Shown piece by piece: positions 17,702 to 26,384 of a stretch of 64,000 nt of DNA. The stretch is from Gammaproteobacteria bacterium (GTDB lineage: Bacteria; Pseudomonadota; Gammaproteobacteria; Steroidobacterales; Steroidobacteraceae): contig JADJHU010000014.1 of NCBI GenBank assembly GCA_016707425.1, positions 62,001 to 126,000 of the forward strand. Direction: 5' to 3'. Both the position numbers and the translations under genes were made by a program. Within the stretch, counting starts at the first letter, position 1. Each line of letters opens with the position of its first letter. Below the pieces are notes generated by a model. It saw only the letters and a list, made by a program, of their open reading frames with translations. It ran no database searches and was not told the DNA's origin.

Positions 17702-19572
17702 TACTTGAGCAGCCAGGCGTCGAGGACCTTGCGCGCCACGGGTGCCGCGGCGCCGCTGCCGCTGCGTCCGTTCTCGATCAGTACCGCCACCGCGATTCTC
17801 GGTGCCTCGGCGGGTGCGAAGGCGATGAACCAGGCGTGATCGCGCAGGCGTTCATCGATCTTGCTCTCATCGTACTTCTCGTTCTGGGCGATCGAGAATA
17901 CCTGTGCCGTGCCGGTCTTGCCCGCGATCGTGTAGGGCGCACCGCGCGCGCTGGCGCTCGCCGTGCCGCCCTGGGTGACTGCCACCATGCCGCGGATGAT
18001 GGTGTCCCAGTCCGCGGGTGCGCCCACCTGGATCTCCTCGAGGAGTTTCGGTGCGAGCTCGCGGGTGCGGCGCGTCTGCGGATCGCGGATGCCTGTCACG
18101 AGCCGCGGCTGGTAGCTCCGGCCGCGTGCCGCGATGATCGCCGCCATGTGCGCGAGCTGCAGTGGCGTGACCAGGAGGTAGCCCTGGCCGATGCCGAAGA
18201 TCACCGTTTCGCCGGGGAACCACACCTGTTCGGCCGGACGCTTGAAAGTGCGTTTCTTCCATTCCGGGCTCGGCAGAAGGCCGGTCTTTTCGCCGCCGAT
18301 GTCGATGCCGGTGGGCGCACCGAGGCCGAAGTGACCCAGGAATGTCGCCATGCGCTCGGCGCCGAGCAGTGACGCGAGACCATAGAAGTACACATCACAG
18401 GACTGCGCGATCGCACGGATCATGTCGACCTGCCCGTGTCCGCCCCGCTTCCAGTCGCGGAAGCGATGACTGCTGCCCGGCAGGGTGAAGAACCCGCGGC
18501 AGAAACGACTGTCTGTGGGCGCGATCACGCCGTAGGTGAGTCCGGCGAGGGCCATCACGGGTTTGATCGTCGAACCCGGCGGGTACACGCCCCGCAGGGC
18601 ACGGTTGAAGAGCGGCCGGTCGATGTTTTCCTCGAGCGCCTGGTACTCGAGGCGTGTCAGCCCGCGACCGAAGCCATTCGGGTCAAAGCCCGGGCGGCTG
18701 ACGAGTGCGAGGACATCGCCATTGCGCGGATCGATCGCCACGATTGCGCCGCGGTTCGCGCCGAGCGCATCCTCGGCCGTGCGCTGCACCCCGAGATCCA
18801 GCGCCAGCACCAGGTCGTCGCCGGCCACGGGATCGCGCGTCTCGAGCTCCGGTACGAGCGCGCCAAGCCGCTCGACCGAGCGGCCCTGGGCGTTCACGAG
18901 GATCTCGCGGAAGCCGTTGGTGCCATGCAGCTCGCGCTCGTAGGCGCTCTCCACGCCGAGCTTGCCGATCAGGGTGGTCCCTGCATAGGCTCCACGGTCG
19001 ATGCGCTCGAGATCATGCTCGCTGATGGCGCTGACGTAGCCGAGTGCGTGCACGCCGAGCTCTCCGTGCGGGTAGGAGCGCGCGAGGCGCGTGCGGATGT
19101 CCACACCCGGAAACTCGAAGCGATGCACCGCGAAGCGCGCCACTTCCTCTTCGGTGAGGCGCAGCCGGATCGGCACGGAGTCGAAGACGCGCCGTGAACG
19201 CACCAGCCGGCGCGTATCGTCCAGCTCGTCCGCCGGCAGGAGCCCGAGCGCCGCGAGCCCGCGCAGCGTCGCGTCGAGGTCCGGCACCTCCTCACGCACC
19301 AGCTCGAGCTGGTAGGCCGGGCGGTTCTCGGCGAGGATCTCGCCGTGCCGGTCGAGGATCACCCCCCGGCTTGCCGGCAGGGGTTCGGTGCGGACGCGAT
19401 TGCCCTGCGAGAGCTCGGTGTAATAGTCGTAGCGCAGCACCTGCAGCACGACCAGCCGCGCGATGAGGGCGAGTGTCAGCAGGCCGATGATGGCGCCTGC
19501 GACCAGCGCACGCCGCTCGAAGAGCTGCTGCTCCTGCCAGAGGTTCTTCAGGCGCACGCGCGCGGCGGCCAT
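17701..19572 (-). CDS. mrdA: Penicillin-binding protein 2 (elongation transpeptidase)
   Basis: 623 aa, normal PBP2 size. One amino-terminal membrane anchor (VAGAIIGLLTLALIARLVVLQVL), a dimerisation/pedestal region beginning RVRTEPLPASRGVILDRHGEILAEN, then the transpeptidase domain with STIK (Ser about residue 333), SQSCDVYFY and KTGTAQ (about 550). It crosslinks new glycan made by RodA under MreBCD control. It lies between mreD (10 nt upstream) and rodA. Confidence 0.96.
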   Translation of the reverse strand: MAAARVRLKNLWQEQQLFERRALVAGAIIGLLTLALIARLVVLQVLRYDYYTELSQGNRVRTEPLPASRGVILDRHGEILAENRPAYQLELVREEVPDLDATLRGLAALGLLPADELDDTRRLVRSRRVFDSVPIRLRLTEEEVARFAVHRFEFPGVDIRTRLARSYPHGELGVHALGYVSAISEHDLERIDRGAYAGTTLIGKLGVESAYERELHGTNGFREILVNAQGRSVERLGALVPELETRDPVAGDDLVLALDLGVQRTAEDALGANRGAIVAIDPRNGDVLALVSRPGFDPNGFGRGLTRLEYQALEENIDRPLFNRALRGVYPPGSTIKPVMALAGLTYGVIAPTDSRFCRGFFTLPGSSHRFRDWKRGGHGQVDMIRAIAQSCDVYFYGLASLLGAERMATFLGHFGLGAPTGIDIGGEKTGLLPSPEWKKRTFKRPAEQVWFPGETVIFGIGQGYLLVTPLQLAHMAAIIAARGRSYQPRLVTGIRDPQTRRTRELAPKLLEEIQVGAPADWDTIIRGMVAVTQGGTASASARGAPYTIAGKTGTAQVFSIAQNEKYDESKIDERLRDHAWFIAFAPAEAPRIAVAVLIENGRSGSGAAAPVARKVLDAWLLK

Positions 19573-19582
19573 CGCAGCGTCC

Positions 19583-20065
19583 TCAGCGCGAAGCGCGCAG
19601 GCGGTCGAGCACGATCACGATCAGCGGCCAGACGAGCGCGCCGGTGATGGGGTGCAGCCAGCGTGTCGAGGCGGCGACCGGGTGTCCGCTCCAGCCATCG
19701 ATGCTCCAGACCACGAGCTCGTAGAGAAAGAGTGCCGCGAGGGCGAACAGCGCCTGCTGGAAGAGCGGCGTGTTGCGGATCTGCAGATGGAAGCGGATGG
19801 CGAGATAGACCACGAGCGACACTGCGAGGGCGTGCTGGCCGAGCACCGATCCGCGAAAGACGTCCAGCGCCAGACCCGAGACGAAGCCGAGCGTGATGCC
19901 GCCCGTGCGGGGTGCCTGCACGGACCAGTAGAGCACCACGAGCACCAGCACGGCAGGTCGCAGGATCGAGAGCCAGTAAGGCAGCGGGACCACCTGCAGG
20001 ACGAGCGCAGCGAGCGCGGTGGCCACGGCGAGCAGGCGCGGTTCGCCGCCACGTCGCGAGATCAT
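19583..20065 (-). CDS. mreD: Rod shape-determining protein MreD
   Basis: 160 aa with five to six hydrophobic segments; GGITLGFVSGLALDVFRGSVLGQHAL is the recognisable MreD stretch. It is the inner-membrane member of the MreBCD elongasome. The start overlaps the mreC stop by four bases and mrdA follows after 10 nt. Confidence 0.92.
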   Translation of the reverse strand: MISRRGGEPRLLAVATALAALVLQVVPLPYWLSILRPAVLVLVVLYWSVQAPRTGGITLGFVSGLALDVFRGSVLGQHALAVSLVVYLAIRFHLQIRNTPLFQQALFALAALFLYELVVWSIDGWSGHPVAASTRWLHPITGALVWPLIVIVLDRLRASR

Positions 20066-21051
20066 TCACTCTCCCCGGGGGCGGGTGGTGCGACGGGTGG
20101 GGGCGCAGCGGCGGGTGGCGTGCGGGTGCGCGGGGGCGCCGGCGGCGCAGCCTGCGGGCGGATGGCGAGCGCGGCGTCGCCCTGCAGTGCGGTGGCTTCG
20201 CTCCAGGGTGCGGCCGGGTGTCCCGGGTGGAACCAGACCAGCATCACCTCCCGGTCACGCTCGATCTGCGCCAGGGGTTTGGCACGTACCTGAGCCAGTG
20301 CCTGGGCCGGATCCCGCTTCACATCCTGCACGACGGCGACGGGGTAGCCTTCCGGAAACACGCCGCCGAGCCCGGAGGTGAGCAGCACGTCACCCGCGGC
20401 GACATCCGCGTTCACAGGCAGATAGGGCAGGGTGAGCGCGCCGGCGGAACCGGTGCCCACGGCGATGGTGCGCACGCCACTGCGCTCGACCCGGACGGGA
20501 ATGGCGTGCTCGGGATCCGTGGCCAGGATCACCTCGGCGCTCCAGGGGCTGACGCGAAAGGTCTGGCCGAGCACTCCGCCTGCGGCCAGCACGGCCTGGC
20601 CCTTGAAGACACCGTTCTGCGCCCCGCGGTTGATCAGCAGCCGCTGACGCAGAGGGTTGAGCTCGACACTCACGACCTCGGCGAGCAGATATTTTTCCGC
20701 GACGGGCGGCAGCGCGGTGCGCAGCGCCCGCAGCTGGGCATTCTCGCGCAGCAATGCATCGAAACGCATGGAACGAAGCTCGAGCTGGTGCAGGCGCGCG
20801 TGCAGCTGCGTGTTCTCGGACTGCAGCTGGGCGCGGGTGGCGGCACTTTCCCGCACCCACTTCCAGGCTGTTGCCGGCGAGCTCACGGCGAGCTGGATCG
20901 GGTAGGCCACGGCCCCGAGCCCTGATCGTGCCGTCTCGAGCCAGCCGCCCCGCTGGTCGAAGAACATGAGGAGCACGGCGAGCACGGCATAGAGGAAGAA
21001 GCGAAACCCGGCGGCACCACCCCGGCTCGGCAGCGATCGGCTGGCGCCCAT
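20062..21051 (-). CDS. mreC: Rod shape-determining protein MreC
   Basis: 329 aa from ATG 21051 (MGASRSLPSRGGAAGF); the frame continues upstream but there it is antisense-like overlap with mreB. One membrane helix (FFLYAVLAVLLMFFD) is followed by a coiled coil (about 65-115) and the double beta-barrel domain (LINRGAQNGVFKGQAVL; DVLLTSGLGGVFPEGYPVA). A proline/alanine-rich tail of about 35 residues ends the protein. MreC links MreB filaments to PBP2 in the periplasm. Confidence 0.92.
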   Translation of the reverse strand: MGASRSLPSRGGAAGFRFFLYAVLAVLLMFFDQRGGWLETARSGLGAVAYPIQLAVSSPATAWKWVRESAATRAQLQSENTQLHARLHQLELRSMRFDALLRENAQLRALRTALPPVAEKYLLAEVVSVELNPLRQRLLINRGAQNGVFKGQAVLAAGGVLGQTFRVSPWSAEVILATDPEHAIPVRVERSGVRTIAVGTGSAGALTLPYLPVNADVAAGDVLLTSGLGGVFPEGYPVAVVQDVKRDPAQALAQVRAKPLAQIERDREVMLVWFHPGHPAAPWSEATALQGDAALAIRPQAAPPAPPRTRTPPAAAPPPVAPPAPGESE

Positions 21052-21085
21052 TGAAAAAGCGGCCACGAGACGTGGCGGAGACCGC

Positions 21086-22123
21086 CTACTCGAGCCCGAA
21101 GTGGCCGGGCCCCATCTCGTCCATGAGCTCGAGGATCTTGCCGCCGCCGCGCGCGACACAGGTGAGCGGATCGTCCGCAACGACCACTGGCAGTCCGGTT
21201 TCTTCCATGAGGAGCTTGTCCACGTCGCGCAGCAGGGCGCCGCCGCCCGTGACCACGATGCCGCGCTCGGCGACGTCTGCGCCGAGTTCCGGGGGGGTTT
21301 GTTCGAGCGCCTGCTTGACGGCACTGACGATGGCCGAAAGCGGCTCCTGCAGGGCCTCCAGGATCTCGTTGCTGTTGAGCGTAAAGGCCCTCGGCACGCC
21401 CTCGGAGAGATTGCGCCCCTTTACCGAGATCTCGCGTACCTGCTGGCCCGGGTAGGCCGAGCCGATCTCGATCTTGATGCGCTCGGCGGTGGCTTCGCCG
21501 ATCAGGATGCCGTAGTTGCGGCGCACGTAGCTCATGATCGCCTCGTCGAAGCGGTCGCCACCGATGCGCGCGGAGTTGGCGTACACGATGCCGTTCAGCG
21601 ACAGGACCGCCACTTCGGAGGTGCCGCCGCCGATGTCGAGCACCATCGAGCCGCGGGCCTCGTTCACCGGCAGGCCGGCACCGACGGCTGCGGCCATGGG
21701 CTCGCTCACGATGCCGACGTTGCGGGCGCCGGCGCCTTCAGCCGATTCACGGATGGCCCGCCGCTCGACCTGGGTCGAGCCGAAGGGCACGCACACCAGT
21801 ACCCGAGGCGACGGCTTCAGCATCCGGTTGCCGTGCACCTTGTTGATGAAGTGCTGCAGCATCTTTTCCGTGTAGGTGAAGTCGGCGATGACGCCATCCT
21901 TCATCGGCCGAACCGCCGTGATGTGCCCGGGCGTGCGTCCGAGCATGTTCTTTGCTTCGGAGCCGACGGCGACGATGGCCTTCGTGCCGTGGTCGTCCTG
22001 CACCGCGACGACAGAGGGCTCGTTCAGGACGATACCCCTGTCACGGACATAGATGAGCGTGTTGGCGGTCCCCAGGTCGATCGACAGATCGCTGGAGAAA
22101 AAACCCCGCAAGCGTTTGAACAT
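21086..22123 (-). CDS. mreB: Rod shape-determining actin homologue MreB
   Basis: 345 aa. Actin-fold nucleotide-binding pieces: SIDLGTANTLIYV, LDIGGGTSEVAVL and the adenosine motif VVTGGGALLRDVD. The amphipathic FKRLRGFFS start is the usual membrane-binding helix. MreB filaments direct RodA-PBP2 along the side wall. It is the first gene of the long minus-strand wall operon, with a likely promoter at 22171-22199. Confidence 0.98.
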   Translation of the reverse strand: MFKRLRGFFSSDLSIDLGTANTLIYVRDRGIVLNEPSVVAVQDDHGTKAIVAVGSEAKNMLGRTPGHITAVRPMKDGVIADFTYTEKMLQHFINKVHGNRMLKPSPRVLVCVPFGSTQVERRAIRESAEGAGARNVGIVSEPMAAAVGAGLPVNEARGSMVLDIGGGTSEVAVLSLNGIVYANSARIGGDRFDEAIMSYVRRNYGILIGEATAERIKIEIGSAYPGQQVREISVKGRNLSEGVPRAFTLNSNEILEALQEPLSAIVSAVKQALEQTPPELGADVAERGIVVTGGGALLRDVDKLLMEETGLPVVVADDPLTCVARGGGKILELMDEMGPGHFGLE

Positions 22124-22170
22124 GAAGCGACCGGAAAGAGAAAGCGGGCGCGACCCCGGGAATGGCGGCT

Positions 22171-22199
22171 AATCTAGCAATCGACAGGACATTCCACAA
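22171..22199 (-). promoter_or_regulatory. Putative sigma70 promoter of the mreB operon
   Basis: Minus strand: TTGTGG at 22199-22194, 17-bp spacer, TAGATT at 22176-22171, preceded by TGC to form an extended -10. Transcription would begin near 22164, leaving about a 40-nt leader before the mreB ATG. It lies in the 130-bp gap between divergent mreB and gatC. Confidence 0.45.
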
Positions 22200-22253
22200 G
22201 GCGACGTGTATGATTTTTCGCCGCTTTTCCCGAGCGTCATTTCGCATTTTTCC

Positions 22254-22544
22254 ATGAGCCTCAACAGAGCCGACATCGAGGCCATTGCCCGCCTCGCGCG
22301 CCTGAGCCTGCGGGAGGAGGAAGTGCCTGCTCTCGTCGACGGGCTGTCGCGCATCCTCGGGCTCGTCGCGCAGCTCGACGCCGCCGATACCCGGGGTATC
22401 GAGCCGATGGCGCACCCGCTTCCCGGGCTCGCCCAGCGACTGCGCGCGGACGTGGTCACCGAGACCGATCAGCACGAGCGCTACCAGGCCAATGCGCCGC
22501 GCGTCGAGGGGGGGCTCTACCTCGTGCCGAAGGTCATCGAATGA
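22254..22544 (+). CDS. gatC: Asp/Glu-tRNA(Asn/Gln) amidotransferase subunit C
   Basis: 96 aa from ATG 22254, matching the usual MSLNRADIEAIARLARL start; the earlier in-frame ATG at 22209 would add 15 atypical residues. GatC wraps around and stabilises the GatA-GatB complex. LSRILGLVAQLDAADTRGIEPMAHP is typical of the family. It overlaps gatA by four bases. Confidence 0.94.
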   Translation: MSLNRADIEAIARLARLSLREEEVPALVDGLSRILGLVAQLDAADTRGIEPMAHPLPGLAQRLRADVVTETDQHERYQANAPRVEGGLYLVPKVIE

Positions 22545-24001
22545 GCCTGCACCGCCGTACGATCGCCGAGCTCGCGCGGGGGCTCAGGGCGAAGGAGTAC
22601 TCGAGTGTCGAGCTCACGCAGAGCTTGCTCGCACGCATCGCGGCGGCGCAGCCGGCACTGAACGCCTTCATCACCGTCACCGGGGAGGAGGCGCTGGCCG
22701 CTGCGGTAGCGGCCGACCGGCGACTCGCAACCGGCGACGCCGGGCCGCTCACCGGCCTGCCGATCGCACACAAGGACATCTTCTGTACCGAGGGGGTACT
22801 CACCACCTGCGGCTCGCGCATGCTCGGGAACTTCCGTGCGCCCTACGATGCGACGGTGGTCGCGAAGCTTCGTGCTGCCGGCACGGTCATGCTCGGCAAG
22901 ACGAACATGGACGAGTTCGCCATGGGCTCGTCGAACGAAACGAGCTTCTTTGGCGCCGTGAAGAATCCCTGGAACCCGAGGAGGGTGCCGGGAGGCTCTT
23001 CCGGAGGTTCGGCCGCGGCGGTTGCCGCACGTCTCGTGCCCGGGGCGAGTGCGACCGATACCGGCGGCTCGATCCGCCAGCCCGCCGCCCTCTGCGGAGT
23101 CACGGGGCTGAAGCCGACCTATGGCAGGGTATCCCGCTACGGCATGATCGCGTTTGCGTCCAGCCTCGATCAGGCGGGCACGCTCACGGCGAGCGCGGAG
23201 GACGCCGCGCTCCTCCTCACCGCCATGAGCGGCTTCGATCCGCTCGACTCGACCAGCGTCGATCTGCCCGTGCCGGACTACACGGCGGTCCTCGAGCGTC
23301 CGCTCACCGGCCTGCGCGTGGGGCTCCTGAAGGAGTTCTTCGACAAGGGGCTGCAGCGCGACGTCGAAGAGCCGCTGCGTGCAGCGCTCGCGGTTTACGG
23401 GAAGCTCGGGGCGCGCCTGACCGAGGTGAGCCTGCCGAATCTGCCGCTCTCCGTGCCGACCTACTATGTGGTCGCGCCCGCGGAGTGCTCCTCGAACCTT
23501 GCGCGCTTCGACGGCGTGCGCTTCGGTCACCGCTGCGAGGATCCGCGCGATCTCACCGATCTCTACGAGCGCTCACGCGGCGAGGGCTTCGGCGCCGAGG
23601 TCAAGCGGCGCATCATGACCGGCACCTACGTGCTGTCGGCCGGTTACTACGACGCGTACTATCTGAAGGCCCAGCGCGTGCGTCAGCTGATCGCGGGCGA
23701 CTTCACGCGTGCGTTCACGCAGGTGGACGTGCTGGTGGGCCCCACGACCCCGACGCCGGCCTTCGAGCTCGGCGCGAAGACCGCCGATCCGGTCACGATG
23801 TATCTCAATGACATCTACACCATCGGTGCGAACCTCGCGGGGCTGCCGGCGATGTCCATTCCCTGCGGCTTCGCCGACGGACTGCCCGTCGGCCTCCAGC
23901 TCATCGGACCGCATTTCGCGGAGGAGAGGCTCCTCAACGCCGCACATCTCTACCAGCGCGAGACCGACTGGCACCGCCGGATGCCCGGGGCCTACGCATG
24001 A
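22541..24001 (+). CDS. gatA: Asp/Glu-tRNA(Asn/Gln) amidotransferase subunit A
   Basis: 486 aa amidase-signature protein. It frees ammonia from glutamine for transamidation of Glu-tRNA(Gln) or Asp-tRNA(Asn). The Ser-cisSer-Lys triad is visible: Lys in IAHKDIFC (about 78), Ser in the PGGSSGGSAAAVAA loop (about 152) and Ser in DTGGSIRQPA (about 177). Start overlaps gatC and stop overlaps gatB (ATGA in both cases). Confidence 0.97.
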   Translation: MSLHRRTIAELARGLRAKEYSSVELTQSLLARIAAAQPALNAFITVTGEEALAAAVAADRRLATGDAGPLTGLPIAHKDIFCTEGVLTTCGSRMLGNFRAPYDATVVAKLRAAGTVMLGKTNMDEFAMGSSNETSFFGAVKNPWNPRRVPGGSSGGSAAAVAARLVPGASATDTGGSIRQPAALCGVTGLKPTYGRVSRYGMIAFASSLDQAGTLTASAEDAALLLTAMSGFDPLDSTSVDLPVPDYTAVLERPLTGLRVGLLKEFFDKGLQRDVEEPLRAALAVYGKLGARLTEVSLPNLPLSVPTYYVVAPAECSSNLARFDGVRFGHRCEDPRDLTDLYERSRGEGFGAEVKRRIMTGTYVLSAGYYDAYYLKAQRVRQLIAGDFTRAFTQVDVLVGPTTPTPAFELGAKTADPVTMYLNDIYTIGANLAGLPAMSIPCGFADGLPVGLQLIGPHFAEERLLNAAHLYQRETDWHRRMPGAYA

Positions 24002-25437
24002 TGGAATGGGAAACTGTCATCGGGCTCGAGATCCACGCCCAGCTCGCGACGAAGTCGAAGATCTTTTCGGGCTCGGCCACCGCCTATGGTGCGCCGCCCA
24101 ACGCGCAGGCCAACCTGGTCGATCTCGGCTACCCTGGGGTGCTGCCCGTGCTGAACAGGGAAGCCGTGCGCATGGCGGTGAAGTTCGGGCTCGCGATCGA
24201 GGCCGAGGTGGCGCGCCGCTCGGTGTTCGCGCGGAAGAACTACTTCTATCCCGATCTGCCCAAGGGTTACCAGATCAGCCAGTACGAATTGCCCGTGGTG
24301 GCAAAGGGTCACCTGGACATCGTGCTCGAGGATGGCACACACAAGCGCATCGGCATTACGCGCGCACATCTCGAGGAGGATGCCGGGAAATCGCTGCACG
24401 AGGGACTGCCGGGTCTCACGGGCATCGATCTCAATCGCGCCGGCACGCCGCTTCTCGAGATCGTCTCCGAACCAGATCTGCGCTCGGCGAAGGAGGCGGT
24501 CGCCTACATGAAGAAGGTGCACACGCTGGTGCGCTATCTCGAGATCTGCGACGGCAACATGCAGGAGGGTTCCTTCCGCTGTGACGCGAACGTCTCGGTG
24601 CGGCGCCGCGGGGCGGAAAAATTCGGTACGCGTGCGGAGATCAAGAACCTGAACTCCTTCCGCTTCGTCGAGAAGGCGATCAACCACGAGGTTGCCCGCC
24701 AGATCGAGCTGCTCGAATCCGGCGGACAGGTGGTGCAGGAGACGCGGCTCTACGACCCCGACCGCGGCGAAACCCGCTCCATGCGCTCGAAGGAGGAAGC
24801 AAACGACTACCGCTATTTCCCGGATCCGGACCTGCTGCCTCTCGAGCTCGATGAGGCCTTCATCGCGGGTGTGCGCGGAGAGCTGCCCGAGCTGCCGGAC
24901 CAGAAGGCGGCGCGTTTCGCCTCGCAGTACGGACTCTCCGCCTATGATGCCGGTGTGCTGACGGCGAGCCGCGAGCTCGGCGACTTCTATGAGGCCGTGG
25001 TGCGCGAGGTGCCTGCCGAAGCGAAGCTTGCAGCCAACTGGGTGATGGGGGACCTGGCGGCGCGACTGAACGCAGAGAACCTCGAGATCACCGGGAGCCG
25101 GCTCTCCCCGATACGACTCGCGGGGCTCCTGATGCGTCTCGCCGACGGCACGATTTCCGGCAAGATCGCCAAGGATCTCTTCGAGCTCATGTGGACCACC
25201 GGTCGTGATGCGGACGCGCTCATCGGGGAGAAGGGCCTGCGGCAGATCACCGACACCGGCGCCATCGAACGGGCGATCGAGGAGGTCATGGCGAAGAACC
25301 CGGGGCAGCTCGCGGACTATCGCGCCGGCAAGGACAGGCTCCTCGGCTTCTTTGTCGGCCAGGTGATGAAGGCGACCGGCGGCAAAGCCAACCCCGCGCA
25401 GCTGAACGAGCTGCTGAAAAAGAAACTCGCGGGCTGA
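23998..25437 (+). CDS. gatB: Asp/Glu-tRNA(Asn/Gln) amidotransferase subunit B
   Basis: 479 aa. WETVIGLEIHAQLATKSKIFSG is the GatB amino terminus; the kinase-like cradle holds DLPKGYQISQYE and INRAGTPLLEIVSEPD-like elements. The carboxy-terminal GatB/YqeY tail (about 330-479, ending QLNELLKKKLAG) binds the tRNA elbow. It phosphorylates the misacylated tRNA and completes amidation. Presence of gatCAB suggests indirect Asn- or Gln-tRNA formation in this organism. Confidence 0.97.
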   Translation: MMEWETVIGLEIHAQLATKSKIFSGSATAYGAPPNAQANLVDLGYPGVLPVLNREAVRMAVKFGLAIEAEVARRSVFARKNYFYPDLPKGYQISQYELPVVAKGHLDIVLEDGTHKRIGITRAHLEEDAGKSLHEGLPGLTGIDLNRAGTPLLEIVSEPDLRSAKEAVAYMKKVHTLVRYLEICDGNMQEGSFRCDANVSVRRRGAEKFGTRAEIKNLNSFRFVEKAINHEVARQIELLESGGQVVQETRLYDPDRGETRSMRSKEEANDYRYFPDPDLLPLELDEAFIAGVRGELPELPDQKAARFASQYGLSAYDAGVLTASRELGDFYEAVVREVPAEAKLAANWVMGDLAARLNAENLEITGSRLSPIRLAGLLMRLADGTISGKIAKDLFELMWTTGRDADALIGEKGLRQITDTGAIERAIEEVMAKNPGQLADYRAGKDRLLGFFVGQVMKATGGKANPAQLNELLKKKLAG

Positions 25438-25439
25438 CC

Positions 25440-26342
25440 GTGGCCCAGCACGATTTCGACCGCATCCGCCGTTTCGCCTTCGAGCGCTACCCGCTGCGTG
25501 GCCACTGGGTGGCGCTCGACTTCGCGTGGCGCGAGCTGCGGGCCCATCACGTCCATCCCCCCGCGGTGCGGGATCTCGTCGGTGAGGCGGTCGCTGCCGC
25601 GACGCTGCTGGCCGGCACGCTCAAGTTCGACGGTACGCTCACCCTGCAGCTGCAGGGCGACGGGCTCGTGCCGCTCCTGGTCGCGCAGTGCACGAGCGAC
25701 TTCCGCGTGCGGGGCATGGCGCGCTTCGAGGGCGATCCTGCGGTCACGGATTTCCGGGCACTGGTCGGTGACGGACGGGTTGCCGTCACGGTCGACGCGC
25801 AGGAGCGTGCGGCGCGCTACCAGGGCATCGTGCCGCTCGAGGGGGCGAGCTTCAGCGAGTGCTTCGAGCATTATTTCGCCGGTTCCGAGCAGATTCCCAC
25901 CCGCGTGCGACTCGCCGCGGATGCCGGGCGCGCTGCCGGGTTGCTGGTTCAGCGCCTGCCGCCGGGCGTTGGATCCCGGGACGTGGATACGGAGACGGTC
26001 GATGCGCTGCTCGCGGAGACCGGCGCGGCGCTCGATGCACTCGAGCCACAGACACTGTTGTCGGCCGGCACCGAGTCGCTGCTGAGGACGGTGCTCGGCA
26101 CTTACGATCTGCGGCTGTACGAGGGTCACCAGGTCCGCTTCGAATGCCGCTGCAGCCCGGTACGGGTCGCCGGCATGCTGAAGGCGCTCGGTGCGGACGA
26201 GCTGCACGCCATTCTCGCGGAGGAGGGCGCGGTGACAGTCACCTGCGAATTCTGCGGGCGGCCGTATCGCTTCGACGCAATCGATGTGGCGCAGCTGCTC
26301 GCCGATGGCGCCTCGCCCTCAGGGTCAATCCGGCTGAACTGA
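25440..26342 (+). CDS. hslO: Redox-regulated chaperone Hsp33
   Basis: 300 aa from a GTG two bases after the gatB stop. Hsp33 is a holdase switched on by oxidation. The redox zinc centre is CRC (about residue 236) and CEFC (about 269), the CxC and CxxC pair that releases zinc upon disulfide formation. The core domain starts RIRRFAFERYPLRGHWV and includes EHYFAGSEQIPTRVRL. Two bases separate it from gatB, so it is probably cotranscribed. Confidence 0.95.
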   Translation: MAQHDFDRIRRFAFERYPLRGHWVALDFAWRELRAHHVHPPAVRDLVGEAVAAATLLAGTLKFDGTLTLQLQGDGLVPLLVAQCTSDFRVRGMARFEGDPAVTDFRALVGDGRVAVTVDAQERAARYQGIVPLEGASFSECFEHYFAGSEQIPTRVRLAADAGRAAGLLVQRLPPGVGSRDVDTETVDALLAETGAALDALEPQTLLSAGTESLLRTVLGTYDLRLYEGHQVRFECRCSPVRVAGMLKALGADELHAILAEEGAVTVTCEFCGRPYRFDAIDVAQLLADGASPSGSIRLN

Positions 26343-26384
26343 CCTCGCGCCGTGAGCATTTTCATACCCGACCGGGAGATCAGC

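Noticed and set aside
16166..17839. 557-codon plus-strand frame opposite mltB, rodA and mrdA
   Set aside because: Antisense shadow of well-conserved wall genes; composition rich in His/Glu/Arg and no motif.
22206..22253. Upstream ATG for gatC with MYDFSPLFPSVISHFS
   Set aside because: The added residues are unlike GatC, and the conserved start is at 22254.
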